A stretch of DNA of 64,000 nt from the NCBI GenBank assembly GCA_032207245.1, contig CM063500.1, forward strand, positions 37,843,487-37,907,486, read 5' to 3'. The position numbers and the translations under genes are program-made. Source of the stretch: Pardosa pseudoannulata. Its lineage: Eukaryota; Arthropoda; Arachnida; Araneae; Lycosidae. The notes beneath the pieces were generated by a model, which saw nothing but the letters and a program-made list of their open reading frames with translations, did no database searches and had not been told where the DNA came from. Below are positions 23,144-35,026 of the stretch, one piece after another (the first letter of the stretch is position 1; each line of letters starts with the position of its first letter).

Positions 23144-23782
23144 CCCTCTAAGTGGTTCGCACGTACAATTCTGCCAAACCGATGATAGTCAAAAAAGCGA
23201 TTGTCACGTATAATTTTCGACCTCCAAAAACGTTCCGAAAATGGATGTAATGTACATTTCTACCAGTGTTTGAGGTAGGAGGTTAACGTCGATTGTTTAG
23301 AAACTGCATCCCTCTTTGACTGACATTTATTGAGGGATGCACCCCTACTCCCTGAGGCACAAAAACGCTGATAGCTTCTCAAATGGCTTTGTAAATCTCT
23401 ATTTCGAAGTATTTCGTTTGCGGTGACAGATGTATCTCTAATTGCACCACTTAAATATCGTGGATAACTTTCGTAAAAAAATATAAATAATTCTCTTAAA
23501 GAATATTTTTATTTGTACTTTTAGAATCCATTATTTCTTATGTAATGATCTTCGAGATTTGACGAGCTTTATGTGTATTCAAAATTAACAATCTATAATA
23601 TCTCTTTATATATCTATTTATAACCGGAAGATAAAGGAACGATAACGGATGTGGGTTTCCCGTATTCCATTCTAGTCGACAAAGGGTGAAGTAAAAAACA
23701 TAGAAAGCTTTGGCCGTTGACACAATAAACCTTTAGCGTATTTTTGGAGACTTTTTTTAATCGGTGTGTTCCACTCAGAGGG
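23144..23782 (-). mobile_element. piggyBac-type non-autonomous element, family 1, copy 2 (639 bp, inverted)
   Basis: Ends CCCTCTAAGTGG and CCACTCAGAGGG are flanked by TTAA at 23140-23143 and 23783-23786. The sequence is the reverse complement of the element at 17023-17650, with scattered differences. Sister units keep the empty site (ATTATTTTTTAAAACTAC, TTAA at 19962-19965). The 61-codon minus-strand frame at 23538-23723 has no transposase similarity I can see. Confidence 0.88.
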
Positions 23783-25100
23783 TTAAAAACGACCTAAGAA
23801 AAATTTTGTTTCTCTTTTAAAATCCACATATGTAATAATATTGTTTTAGAATATGAAAAAAATAATTAATACAACCTTAATTTTTTAAAAAAAAAGATGG
23901 AAAGGGTCCCTTAACATACGCATATGTGTCAATACTAATTGAAAAATAATAATCTCAATTTCTAAAAGAATGTTTGTTATTGATGCAATATCTAACAGCA
24001 TATTGAATACATCTAAAATTTTAGCGTTTTCTATTATAATTTAGATATTTCTTTCAATTAAAAATCTTTTAATTGATTTATCGCAGTTTGTATGTTTTGC
24101 CTAGCTGTTTTGAAAATGAAAAAAAATAATATCGATTATCAATAAAATGACTTGCTTTCTAATTCATATTTAAAAATATCTGTCTAAAGATAATTAGATA
24201 TGAATTTTACGATAAATTCGATATTTTTTAAAAATTTAACTGCAAAGGAATTTATGATTTTAGGTCTTTACGTTAAATTCGACGCTTTATTTTTTTTCCT
24301 CAAGAACTAATAAATTATTTTAAAATTTAAAACAAACGGGTCTATAATTGTCAATATATTTTCCTATAGATAAATGGTGCCTTCATTTACCAAACGTTTT
24401 CCATAATTTGAAAAGAAATGTATAGTTTTTGTTTTTTACTATTTAACGATATAAACTTCAAAATCTTATACATTGAATGATAAAAAAGTCTTCAAATAAA
24501 AAACAAATAATATATAAAAACATTATAAGTTGATTCCTACATAGGTAAAAAAAAATGTATTTACTTTAAATTAAATAATTACAATCAATATAAATATGTA
24601 GGTACATATGACAGAATCACAATATTAAGTGGCAAATTAGAAAGTGAATTTCTTTGAAATTTTTTATTTTCCTTTCTATATATGATGCTGGATTATTAAT
24701 TTTGTTTGTTACTATATATTCGCTTTCTATTTGTTTTCTTTTTCTAATTTATAAAGTTGATGGTGGTCTATAACTTCTTATTAAAAAGTATATTGATATA
24801 TTATAGTAAACTATAAAGATTAGCTTTGTGAATATACTAAAAAGATGGTGATAAAATATTAAAAACGGAATAAAAAAAATATTTCTTAAAATTAAAAAAA
24901 ATATTAATTTTTAAAACTACCCAAGAAAAATTTTGTTTCGCTTTTAAATACACATGTGTAATAATTTTATTTCAGAATATGAAAAGTTATTAATACCACC
25001 TTAAATTTAAGAAAAAAAAATAGATTCAAAGGGTCCCTTTTACTTTTATTTCACTTAGAAAAAGTTTACTCAAAAATATTAAACATACGAATAAGTGTCA

Positions 25101-25616
25101 ATAAAAAATCAAAAATTTTAACTCATAATTTACTTAGGAAGAATTGTATTATTTTAACATTTAAAAATAAATAAGAAGAAGGAATTTTAACAAGCTTCTA
25201 AATGTGAGCATAAAATAAAAAATACATCGATATAACTAAGGTCTCTATGTCAAAATTTAATTTACCTAAAAGGGAATCAAATATATAATTAATATCATCC
25301 ATCTAATTAGTTTTATTTTATTACATTTAAGAGTAAAATTTTGTTTGTATATTTGTGGCGAATCCATAAAAGGAAAAAAAACTTTCAAAATAAATGAGAA
25401 TTAATTAGGATGTCATATTAATTAACTGGGTTCATCTAACACGTCTTAGCAGAATTCAGAGAAATCTCATAATTAATAGAACTTGATGATAAATTAGCTC
25501 AATTAAGATGAAATTTAATAAACTAATTAATTACCTAAATAGTATATGATTAGATCAGTAATTAAGTTTTGTTTATTTGTAGGGAACATTATGGTCATCG
25601 TTTTGATTTACTGAAA
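25101..25616. other. AT-rich sequence without a recognised feature
   Basis: TTAATTA-rich DNA beyond the last ~1.2-kb unit. No reading frame or inverted repeat was recognised. Confidence 0.5.
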
Positions 25617-25775
25617 CGTACTGCTTAAAGTCGATGTCAAAATGATTTAAGCCGCACTCTGTGTGAATAACAAGGGCGCTTATCTTCGGTACCGGATCTC
25701 GTGGGTTCGAATTCTATTGTGGCATGGATGTTCATAACCGTTAGGAATCGGCTTTAATCACTAATTTCTGGTATC
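25617..25775 (+). mobile_element. Degenerate tRNA-derived SINE, family 1, copy 1
   Basis: TCTTCGGTACCGGATCTCGTG, GGGTTCGAATTCTATTG (a B-box) and TAGGAATCGGCTTTAATCA align in order with the reverse complement of the SINE at 62992-63171. The A-box region is poorly preserved. An inverted piece, ACTGCTTAAAGTCGATGTC (from ~25619), is complementary to the SINE tail, so two partial copies may lie back to back. Confidence 0.7.
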
Positions 25776-26325
25776 AATGGTTCTCTTGTTTCCTTTAAAG
25801 TCAATATCTCACTGATATTCATTTCAAAATTTAGTTGAAAATAGTAGCCTTTTAGCTGGTATTGTTTATCATAATCTGTAAGTTTTGTAAAATGTAGTTA
25901 CAAATTCTCGTATTGAACAAATATCATGAAAAAAATTAGACATTTTTTATATAGACGTCTATTCCAGTATTATTAAATTTTCCCCCCTCCAAAAATCACA
26001 CAAAAAATTGTGCTTATTAATGTTCATATTTAATATAAGTTACAGATCATTTGCAACTTTTGAACCAGTTTCTAGTCTTTTTTTAATTTTTTGTTGGTTT
26101 CTTAAATAAATTGTTGACTCCTTTTTTATAAAAATGTGTAAGAAAATACAAATTCTCGTGGTTAAAGTTTCCATTATTTCTTCAAATAGGTTTCTAGAAA
26201 ATCTATAAAAGGTCAAAAGAGGTCAAATAATATGACTGGACTTTGTATATATAGATTATAACAAGCATTTCTTCCTAAAATTGTGCTTAATTTTAGGTAC
26301 TAAATGACTAATTAAGAAATGACTA
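25776..26325. other. AT-rich sequence without a recognised feature
   Basis: No coding frame, clear repeat or inverted repeat was seen. TTTTCCCCCCTCC at about 25979 is the only GC-rich run. Confidence 0.5.
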
Positions 26326-27058
26326 ATAAGAAAATGTTATATGATTAATGAGGGCTAATACCTATAATTTTTATTTCTTGTTTTGATAAAAGCTCAAGCT
26401 AGAGCAATATATATATATGAATCAGTACTGAATGTGCATAAAACACGTTTTGGAGAATAACGAGATTAATGCAACAGACTTTCTAAAAGGGATATCATTT
26501 ATTCTTCCTCGTGCTTATTTCCTGTTGCAATATGGCTAAAAATAGAAAATGTTATATGGTTATTGAGGGCAAATACCTATAATTTTAATTTCTTGATTTG
26601 ATAAAACCTCAAATTAGAGTAATATATATCTCTTTTAGTACTGTATGTTCATAAAATACGTTTTGGAGAATAGCGAATTTAACCAGTGCAACAGACTTTC
26701 TAAACGGGATATCATTCATTCTCCTTCGTGCTCAATTTTGGGTGCAATATGACTAAAAATAGAAAATGTTATATGATTAACGAGAGCAAATACCTATAAT
26801 TTTAATTTCTTGTTTTGATAAAAGCTCAAGCTAGAGCAATATATATTTGAATTAGTACTGTATGTTCATAAAACACGTTTTGGAGAATAGCGAATTTAAC
26901 CAGTGCAACAGACTTTCTAAAAGGGATATCATTCATTCTCCTTCGTGCTCAATTTTGGGTGCAATATGGCTAAAAATAGAAAATGTTATATGATTAACGA
27001 GGGTAAATACCTATAATTTTAATTTCTTGTTTTGATAAAAGCTCAAGCTAGAGCAATA

Positions 27059-27145
<87 letters not shown>

Positions 27146-27550
27146 GAATCAGTACTGAATGTGCATAAAACACGTTTTGGAGAATAACGAGATTAATCAA
27201 TGCAACAGACTTTTTGAAAAGGATATCATTTATTATCCCTCGTGCTTATTTTCGGATCCAACATGGCTAAATATAGAAAGTGTTATATGGTTAATGAGTG
27301 CAAAATACCTATAATTTTAATTTCTTTTTTTCTTGATAAAAGATCAAGTTAGAGAACTACATAATTGACTTAGTACTCTGTGTTCATAAAACACGTTTTG
27401 GAGAATAACGAGATTAACCAATGCAACAGAATTTCTAAAAGGAGTATTATTTAATCTCCTTCAAGCTTATTTTCGGTTGCAATAGGGTTAAAAAAGGAAA
27501 ATGTTATATAGCTAATGGGTGCAAATAACTATAATTTTAATTTCTTGCTT
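26326..27550. repeat. ~217-bp tandem repeat, about 6 units
   Basis: AAAATGTTATATGRTTAAYG recurs near 26331, 26546, 26764, 26981, 27279 and 27498, and CGTTTTGGAGAATARCGA near 26447, 26653, 26877, 27173 and 27398. The fourth interval is longer because it holds a (TA)n run. The last unit is split by the element at 27550-28140 and resumes at about 28141. Confidence 0.92.
27057..27146. repeat. (TA)n microsatellite, ~90 bp
   Basis: Alternating TA with single TATG interruptions at both edges. It expanded from the GCAATATATATTTGA segment that is short in sister units. Confidence 0.98.
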
Positions 27551-28140
27551 TAATATAAGAAATAAGTTCCCCACTCTGAGGACTCTAAAATACGTTCTAT
27601 TGGTCCAAATGAGATACAGTTGGAACTACAGATAATTCAAATGATGCGCTTGACATTTATTATGTAAAAATGTTTAGTACAAACAGTTATCTATGGGTTG
27701 TGCTGTAACACGTATTGTATTTATTTTCATGAAGTCAAGTCGAGTGTTTTTACTCTGCACATCATGCCTACGTTGCAAGAAAAATCGCTATTGGTGAAAC
27801 TTTAGAAAATAAAAATTCGTTAGCCATATTCTTGATATTCCGGTCAGTTTTAGAGAATATAGTTTTGCGATTACAGCATATTGTTAAACATGAAGGGGGA
27901 CATATTGAGCAATTTTAATGCTACTTTTTATATTTTTTGGCATTTATAAAGCATATTGAATGCGTTTATGTGTATCTCAGCCCCACATATAGGCTGATAT
28001 TTGTACTAAAATATTTTTATGTAATAAATGTCTAGCGAAACATTTGAATTATATGTGGTTCCAGTTGTACTTCATTTGGACAAATTTAAACATTGTAGAA
28101 TCCTCAGAAGTGGGGAACGTATTTCTTGCTAACCCTGTAT
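27550..28140 (+). mobile_element. Tc1/mariner-superfamily element with long inverted repeats, ~590 bp
   Basis: Left AGAAATAAGTTCCCCACTCT and the right end read in reverse, AGAAATACGTTCCCCACTTC, start inverted repeats of about 120-130 bp. The similarity runs on through TCCAAATGA, TAATTCAAATG and GACATTTATTA. The right terminus reads GCTAACCCTGTATA, and the left outer end is degraded. It interrupts a ~217-bp repeat unit. The interior holds a transposase C-terminus. Confidence 0.8.
27733..27918 (+). pseudogene. Transposase C-terminal relic (GGHIE tail)
   Basis: A 61-codon frame with no start codon ends in SVLENIVLRLQHIV, then KHEGGHIEQF and TAA (27916-27918). A C-terminal arginine-rich helix followed by a Gly-Gly-His-(Ile/Phe)-Glu tail and stop is typical of several IS630-Tc1-mariner transposase families. 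The catalytic domain is absent, apparently removed by internal deletion. The frame lies between the long inverted repeats. Confidence 0.6.
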
Positions 28141-28315
28141 ATTTGAATCCCTACAGTATAATTATAAAACACGTTTTGGAGAATAACTAGATTAACTTAT
28201 GCAATATTCTTTCTAAAAGGGATATCACTCATTCCCCGTCATTTTTAAGTATAATATCCCATACTCCATTATAATATATGCTTCATCATGTCTTTTGATA
28301 TTTTAGTTTGGTAAC

Positions 28316-28615
28316 GTGACAGGAATTAGATCTATTGATCTCCTTTCGAACCACTTAATGCAGGGGCAGGTCCATTTCATTTAGAACATTTCCTTAAGTG
28401 ACCCATTCTTATAAATGTCTGCGAACGTAGAACTCTTAATTGATCTCCATTACCCGATGAGGAGTAATTTCGATGCTCTTATATATACTTAAGGAAATCA
28501 ACATCAGACTGTTTGTGGAATTCCAGAATCCACTGGCCATTCGGGCAATAAATTCAAGAATTCGCTATTTACTGTAGAGCAGAAATGCTAAATAAAGTGC
28601 TATTTGAAAACTCTA
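28316..28615 (+). mobile_element. Solo LTR of a retrotransposon (300 bp)
   Basis: GTAAC is found on both sides (28311-28315 and 28616-28620), a 5-bp target duplication. The body begins GTGACAGGAATTAG and ends GAAAACTCTA. It is less AT-rich than the surroundings. Inside, in the right order for U3-R-U5, are a TATA box (28480), an initiator-like ATCAGACTG (28503-28511) and AATAAA at 28547 and 28591. GTGAC-type starts occur in some Gypsy- or BEL-like LTRs, so the clade is open. No internal region remains. Confidence 0.6.
28480..28511 (+). promoter_or_regulatory. Arthropod-style core promoter (TATA + initiator) in the solo LTR
   Basis: TATATATAC starts at 28480 and ATCAGACTG places the A of TCAG at 28506, 26 bp downstream. 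That spacing suits a TATA-initiator promoter. Two AATAAA signals follow within 90 bp of the presumed start, which is consistent with an R region. Confidence 0.5.
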
Positions 28616-28620
28616 GTAAC

Positions 28621-29530
28621 TTAATTTGTGAAATAACCTTTAAATTAATGAAAAAATCAAACTATTGGAGTTTACTACAGATATTTTTAATTACTTCAAC
28701 CACTTAACATTTCATTTTGCTAAAACTGTTTACGATAAAAAATCTTGTTTTTGATATACAATTTTGCGTTGTATAAAATTATGTCGATTGAAATGAAAGT
28801 TATATTTACTTCAATATTTATATTAGAAATTTATATTTTACATTGTATTCTATAACTCCACTTAATATTTCCTTTTGCTAAAACGGTTTACGATAAACAA
28901 TCCTGTTTTTAATAAACAATTTTACCTTCTATAAGATTATGTCGACTGAAATGAAAATTATATTTACTTTAATATTTATAGTAGAAATTTATATTTTACA
29001 TTGTATTATATAACTACTCTTAAAAACCACTTAACATTTCCTTTTGCTAAAACTGTTTACGATGAACAATCCTGTTTTAGATAAACAATTTTGCGTTCTA
29101 TAACATTATGTCGAAGGAAATGAAAGTTACATTTACTTCAATATTTATATTATAAATTTATATTTTACATTGTATTATATAACTACACTTAACACCACTT
29201 AACATTTCCTATTGCTAAAACTGCTTAGGATAAACAATCCTGTTTTTGATAAACAATTTTGTGTTTTATAACATTATTTCGACTTAAATGAAAGTTATAT
29301 TTACTTCAATATTTATATTAGAAATTTATATTTTACATTGTATTATATAACTACACTTAACGCCACTTAACATTTCCTCTTGCTAAAACTGCTTACGATA
29401 AACAATCCTCTTTTTGATAAACAATTTTGAGTTCTATAAAATTATATTTTATTTACTTCAATATTTATATTAGAAATTTGTAGTTTACATTGCATTACAT
29501 AACTACACTGAAGCTATTTTTAAAAAATAA
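28621..29530. repeat. ~168-bp tandem repeat, 5 units
   Basis: CCACTTAACATTTCCTTTTGC or a near variant occurs at about 28700, 28858, 29030, 29198 and 29366. Each is followed by AAAACTGYTTACGATAAACA. Periods are 157-172 bp. No coding content. Confidence 0.92.
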
Positions 29531-29559
29531 TGCAATTTGTTATTATAAAGCGAATAACA

Positions 29560-29970
29560 AATTTTATTTCCAGGTTAATTTTTTTTACACACTTCCAAAT
29601 TCGGGCTAAAACCTTTTGAAGAAAAACCCTTTTCAAAAACCTGGACAGTGTTCGTGAAAAACTGTAAGTTGTTTACTGACACAACACGTCTTAAAACTTG
29701 ACTTTCAGATATTAAATTTTTAATTTATTATTAGTATGATCATAAGGAATGAACTACATAACTGAACTACTACATCCATATGTATCACATCAAACTAAAA
29801 AAGGGAAAAATAAAGGGAATCAGTGGATTTTTGTAGTTAATCATAGTTCCTGAGTTGCATTGATCAGTTTAGGGAAGAACTTGGAAAGTGTTCGCGAAAA
29901 ATTGTAAAGTGGTTAAGGGAACAAAGCTTATTAAAATTCGACTTTCAGATATTAAACTCTTAATTTGTTA
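29560..29970. repeat. Two ~240-bp diverged direct repeats
   Basis: CAGTGTTCGTGAAAAACTG (29646) and AAGTGTTCGCGAAAAATTG (29886) begin two related segments. Both continue to GACTTTCAGATATTAAA and TTATTAGTA, and the second merges into the large satellite. Confidence 0.8.
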
Positions 29971-30356
29971 TTAGTAGGAACATAGGTAATGAAATATCTC
30001 AATTAATTACTATATCCATGAATTTAAGTTCCTGTAATTTAATCCATACTGATATTTATTTAGGATATATAAACTAATTTTATGTTTAATGTTATACAAT
30101 ATTTTAGAATTTTAAAATACAAGAACACTTGTGTAATAACGATATTTTTTTAATAAACTCTATTTTATTTAACACTAGATTTACGGATGTTGATCATATA
30201 CCTATTTTTACCGAAGTGAGCCAATTTAACTCACACATGAAAATTAAAGTTTTTTGCAAAGAAAACAGTTCCAAATTAATTTTAATAAAATGTTTATTAT
30301 CAAACAATGCATGGAAAACATTATTTACATATAAAATATGTTTTTTAAACAAATTT

Positions 30357-30494
30357 TTAGCAAACATTTATATCACATTGAGCACAATGGTTTTTACATC
30401 TCTTTCTTCTGCAAGATTGTTGAATTTGACAATTCTTTCGTAAGTCAGTAGCATGAATTTCTGTCACTGGAATGAAGTGTTCTCGATTTCTTCT
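30357..30494 (-). pseudogene. C-terminal relic of a piggyBac-type transposase
   Basis: On the minus strand an open 45-codon stretch reads EHFIPVTEIHATDLRK, then NCQIQQSCRRKRCKNHCAQC, DINVC and stop (30357-30359). Six cysteines fall in about 25 residues, ending C-x2-C-D-x3-C just before the stop. This fits the cysteine-rich zinc-binding tail of piggyBac transposases, where C..C-(D/N)-V-x-L-C is usual. An in-frame stop lies directly upstream (30495-30497), so the catalytic domain is gone. Position and strand agree with an element whose 3' end is at the 30173 side. Confidence 0.6.
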
Positions 30495-30730
30495 CTATAT
30501 TTACTTTATACTATACTCTATATACTTAATACTTTATATTTACTTTATACAATATTTATTACTATATTTATTTATTTACATATACATTCTATGAGTCAAA
30601 TTGTCTCATAACATTGAAAATAGGCATACCACATTTGATATTGTGAAATGAAGGGGTCTGCGGGGAAAAGGAATGAAAGTTTACGTATATTTTATTACTT
30701 AACGTATGTTTTTGAAAAGTGATATTAATG

Positions 30731-31054
<324 letters not shown>

Positions 31055-34000
31055 CAAATTTTTAATGAGTCAAATTGGCTCGGTCGGTAAATCTAGTGTT
31101 AAGAGTCAAAATTCAATTAATTTAAAAAAATTCTTCAAATATTTGAATAATATCTGATTTTAATCCTTCTTCATTATTTGAACGAAAATCTTCTACATGT
31201 AAGTAAACTTCTTTTAATGATTAGCAATGCATTGCTTCGATTTACTTTAAGTTTTGAGGACATTTAAGATTTGAGGACACTTTAAGTTTTGAGGACATCT
31301 GTGCTTAGAAAATAAAAGCTTTACGTCTTGAAAGCAAAATATAATTTGATATCAACTAATTCATATAAGCTAGAAATACGATAGAGAAACAATTGTTTTG
31401 ATACTTATCCCTTTCGAATGTAAAACATAAACATTTATAAAGATGTTATCTTTTTACATAAACCTGGTTTCCTTCTGTAAGAAAACCTTACATAGTTATA
31501 AATTTTACACAAAAACAATACATCTAAATTTAAATTTTTAAAAAACTCTGATGTCAATATTACATGACTACCTGGTATGCCATTAAAATTATGCGCATAT
31601 TTGCTGTACTTAATTTAAATTTATTTTATTTAAATGTAAAATCCACCAATAAAGTTGAAAGTTTCTATGACCATAGGTAAGGAAATATCTCAATTAATTA
31701 CTGTATGCATGAATTTAATCCATACTGATATTTATTTTGGATATATAAACTAATTTCATCTTTAATATTATACTATATTTTAGAATTTTAAAATACAAGA
31801 AAACTTCTGTAATAACGATATTTTTAATAAACTCTATTTTATTTAAGAGTCAAGATTCAATTTATTTAAAAAATTCTTCAAATGTTTGAATAATATCTGA
31901 TTTTAATCCTTGTTTATTATTTGAACGAAAATCTTCTACGTTGTAAGTAAAAATTTTTTTAATGATAAAAGGGAAATGCTGTTCATTTTTTAAATCTTAC
32001 ACTTTGTAAGCGTTTTGTTGATACAAGTTTCTTATTCAGAAGTTATTTAGCTATATTAAGCAATTTATCTTCCTTTTTCCACTTAAGCGAAAACCCTTTT
32101 TCGCTATCTTCTGTGGATACCAAAAGAAAAACTTCCTCATTTTGATATTATATTCTGTAAGGTACCGATAAATCTTTCCTAAAAGCTTTTGAAATATTAT
32201 TCAGCATTTTGCCTACGGAATTGTACCATTTAGTAATGTAATGCTTCGACTTACTTTAAGTTTTGAGGACACCTAACATCTGTGCTTAGAAAATAAAAAC
32301 TTTCTTCTTGGAAGTAATATATAATTTGATATCAACTAATGTATAAATGCTAGAAATTCGGAAGAGACAAAATTAGTTTGATATTTATCTCTGCGAATGT
32401 AAAAACTAAACATTTATAAAAAAGAATTATCTTTTTACATAAATCTGGTTTTTAGCTGTAAGAAAACTTTAAATAGTAATAAATTTTACACAAGGACAAT
32501 TTTTAAAAAATCTAATGTCGATATTACATGAGTATGCTTTTAAAATTATGCACATTGTTTGCTGTACTTAATTTAAATTTATTTTATTTAAATGTTAAAT
32601 CCACCAATAAAGTTGAAAGTTCCTATGATCATAAGTAATAAAATATCTCCATTTGTTACTATATGCATAAATTTAAGTTCATGTAATTTAATCCATACTG
32701 ATATTTATTTTGAACATATAAACAAATTTTAACTTTAATGTTATACTATATTTTAGAATTTTAAAATACAAGAATATTTGTGTAATAACGATATATTTAA
32801 TAAACTCTATTTTCTTTATCTAAATATTTTATGTTGTAAGTAAACTTCTTTTAATTATAAATGGGAAAGGCTATTCATTTTTAAAATCTTACAATTTTGT
32901 TTAAGCGTTTTGTTGATACAAGTTTCTTATTCAGAAGTTATTTAGCTATATTAAGCAATTTATCTTCATTTTCCACTTGGGCGAAAACCCTTTTTCGCTA
33001 TCTGCTGTGGATACCAAACGAAAAACTTCCTCATTTTGATATTATATTCTGTAAGGTACAGATAAATATTTCCTAAAAGCTTTTGAAATATTATTCAGCA
33101 ATTTGCCAACGGAATTGCACCATTTAGCAATGCAATGCTTCGACTTACTTTAAGTTTTGAGGATACCTAACATTTGTGCTTAGAAAATAAAAGCTTTACG
33201 TCTTGGAAGCAAAATATAATTTGATATCAACTAATGCATAAACGCTAGAAATACGATAGAGAAAAAATTACTTTGATATTTATCTCCTTCGAAAGTAAAA
33301 CATAAACATTTATAAAGAAATTATCTTTTTATATAAATCTGGTTTCTTGCTGTAAGAAAACCTTACATAGTAATAAATTTTATAGAAAGACAATACATTT
33401 AAATATAAATTTTTTAAAAAATCTGATGCCGATATTACATGACAACCTTGTATGCCATTAAAATTATGCACATTGTTTTGCCGTACTTAATTTAAATTTC
33501 TTTTATTTAAATGTAAAATCCACCAATAAAGTTGAAAGTTTCTATGATCATAGGTATGGAAATATCTCAATTAATTACTGTAAGCATGAATTTAACTTCA
33601 TGTAATTTAATCCATACTGATATTGATTCAGGATATATAAACTAATTTTATCTTTAATGTTATACTATATTTTAGAATTTTAAAATACATGAACACTTGT
33701 GTAATAACGATATTTTTAATAAACTCTATTTTATTTAAGAGTCCAAATTTAATTTATTAAAAAAAATCTTCAAATGTTTGAATAATACCTGATTTTAATC
33801 CTTGTTCATTATTTGAACAAAAATCTTCTACGTTGTAAGTAAATTTATTTTAATGACAAAATTGAAATGCTGTGCATTTTTAAAATCTTACACTTTGTTT
33901 ATGCATTTTGTTGATACAAGTTTCTTATTCAGAAGTTATTTAGCTATATGAGATAATTTATCTTCATTTTCCACTTAAGGGAAAACCCTTTTTCGCTATC

Positions 34001-34463
34001 TGCTGTGGATACCAAAACAAAAACTTCCTCATTTTGATATTATATTCTGTAAGGTACAGATAAATCTTTCCTAAAAGCTTTTGAAATATTATTCAGCATT
34101 TTGCCAACGGAATTACACCATTTAGCAATGCAATGCTTCGACTTACTTTAAGTTTTGAGGACACTTAACGCCTGTGCTTAGAAAATAAAAACTTTACGTC
34201 TTGGAAGTAAAATATAATTTGATATCAGCTAATGTATTAACGCTAGAAATTCGGAAGAGAAAATATTACTTTGATATTTATCTCTTGCGAATGTAAAACA
34301 TAAACATTTATAAAGAAATTATCTTTTTACGTTAATCTGGTTTCTGCTGTAAGAAAACCTTACATAGTAATACATTTTACTTAAAAACAATACATTTAAA
34401 TATAAATTTTTAATAAACCTGATGTCGATATTCCATGACAACCTTGTATGCCTTTAAAATTAT

Positions 34464-34766
34464 GTGAACCGCGGTAGCTCAGTAGTCAAAGGCAATGATC
34501 TTGTAACTGAGAGGTTGCGGGTTCGAAGACGGAGCCGGCCTAAGATCCGCCGTGTTCACTAAAGGTGACTGGGGCTTATTATGTTCGTGGTCACAATGCC
34601 CTCCAAGATCTCTTTCAATACCTCTGGGAGTGGCAGTCCAAGGGTATGGTTTTTCTGCTTGGTCCTGATTCAAAATTGCGAGGACCTATTCGAGCTTAAG
34701 TCGTACTTTCACCCTTGAGGTGCTCGTCAAAACGAAAGGTGCACCCCTTCGCCTTAAATAGAGTAA
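34464..34766 (+). mobile_element. tRNA-derived SINE, family 2, copy 1 (in satellite)
   Basis: The head GTGAACCGCGGTAGCTCAG contains an A-box (TAGCTCAGTAGTC, 34475-34487), and GGTTCGAAGAC (34520-34530) is a B-box. These are the internal pol III promoter parts of a tRNA. A non-tRNA body of ~200 bp follows. The anticodon region (CTTGTAA) recalls tRNA-Thr but its stem pairs poorly, so this is not a working tRNA gene. It abuts a mariner fragment. The same pair occurs at 59930-60679. Confidence 0.75.
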
Positions 34767-35026
34767 CGTACCCGAACACGAAATTCAAAGCTTAGGAGCA
34801 GCACTGACATTTCCCTTACGGTGTCACGATGACGGCGACGAGTTCCTCGACAGGATCGTCATCGGCAATGAGACTTTGATTTCACACTCTACCCCGGAAA
34901 CTAAGCAGCAGTCAATGAATTGGAAGCATAGTGGATCGTCGTCAGGACCAAATTCAAACAGACGCTGTCGTACGGATAGGGTGTGCACGATGTTCTGGGA
35001 CAGGAAGCTGGTCCATTCACAAGCGG
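34767..35026 (+). pseudogene. Mariner transposase fragment joined to satellite
   Basis: The segment is homologous to about 22377-22640 of the deleted mariner and to 60232-60490. It reads DRIVIGNETL at the catalytic block, with the same Asp-to-Asn change as the other two copies. It breaks at TTCACAAGCGG (35026), where satellite monomer A starts abruptly (TACTTTAAG, 35027). The C-terminus and right terminal repeat are missing. Confidence 0.9.

Larger units (their letters stand above)
18650..25100. repeat. ~1.2-kb tandem repeat, four diverged units with nested insertions
   Basis: The segment around GTTATTGATGCAA recurs near 18990, 20165, 21442 and 23950. The segment AGTGAATTTCTTTGAAATTTTT recurs near 19695, 20965, 22878 and 24650. 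After subtracting inserted elements the period is about 1.14-1.28 kb. Units are clearly diverged, so the array is old. It carries a small LTR-like insertion (18775), a (TA)n run (20748), a deleted mariner (22098) and a TTAA element (23144). No coding content was seen outside the mariner. Confidence 0.85.

Noticed and set aside
30129..30443. 104-codon plus-strand frame
   Set aside because: It starts in satellite and runs into the inserted TTAA element. The meaningful reading is on the other strand (piggyBac-type tail).
34464..34540. A functional tRNA gene
   Set aside because: A and B boxes are present, but the anticodon and acceptor stems do not pair well and a SINE body follows. The same unit is repeated at 59930.
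34479..34673. 64-codon minus-strand frame
   Set aside because: It is antisense to the SINE, and the related copy at 59.9 kb differs at many sites without coding constraint.
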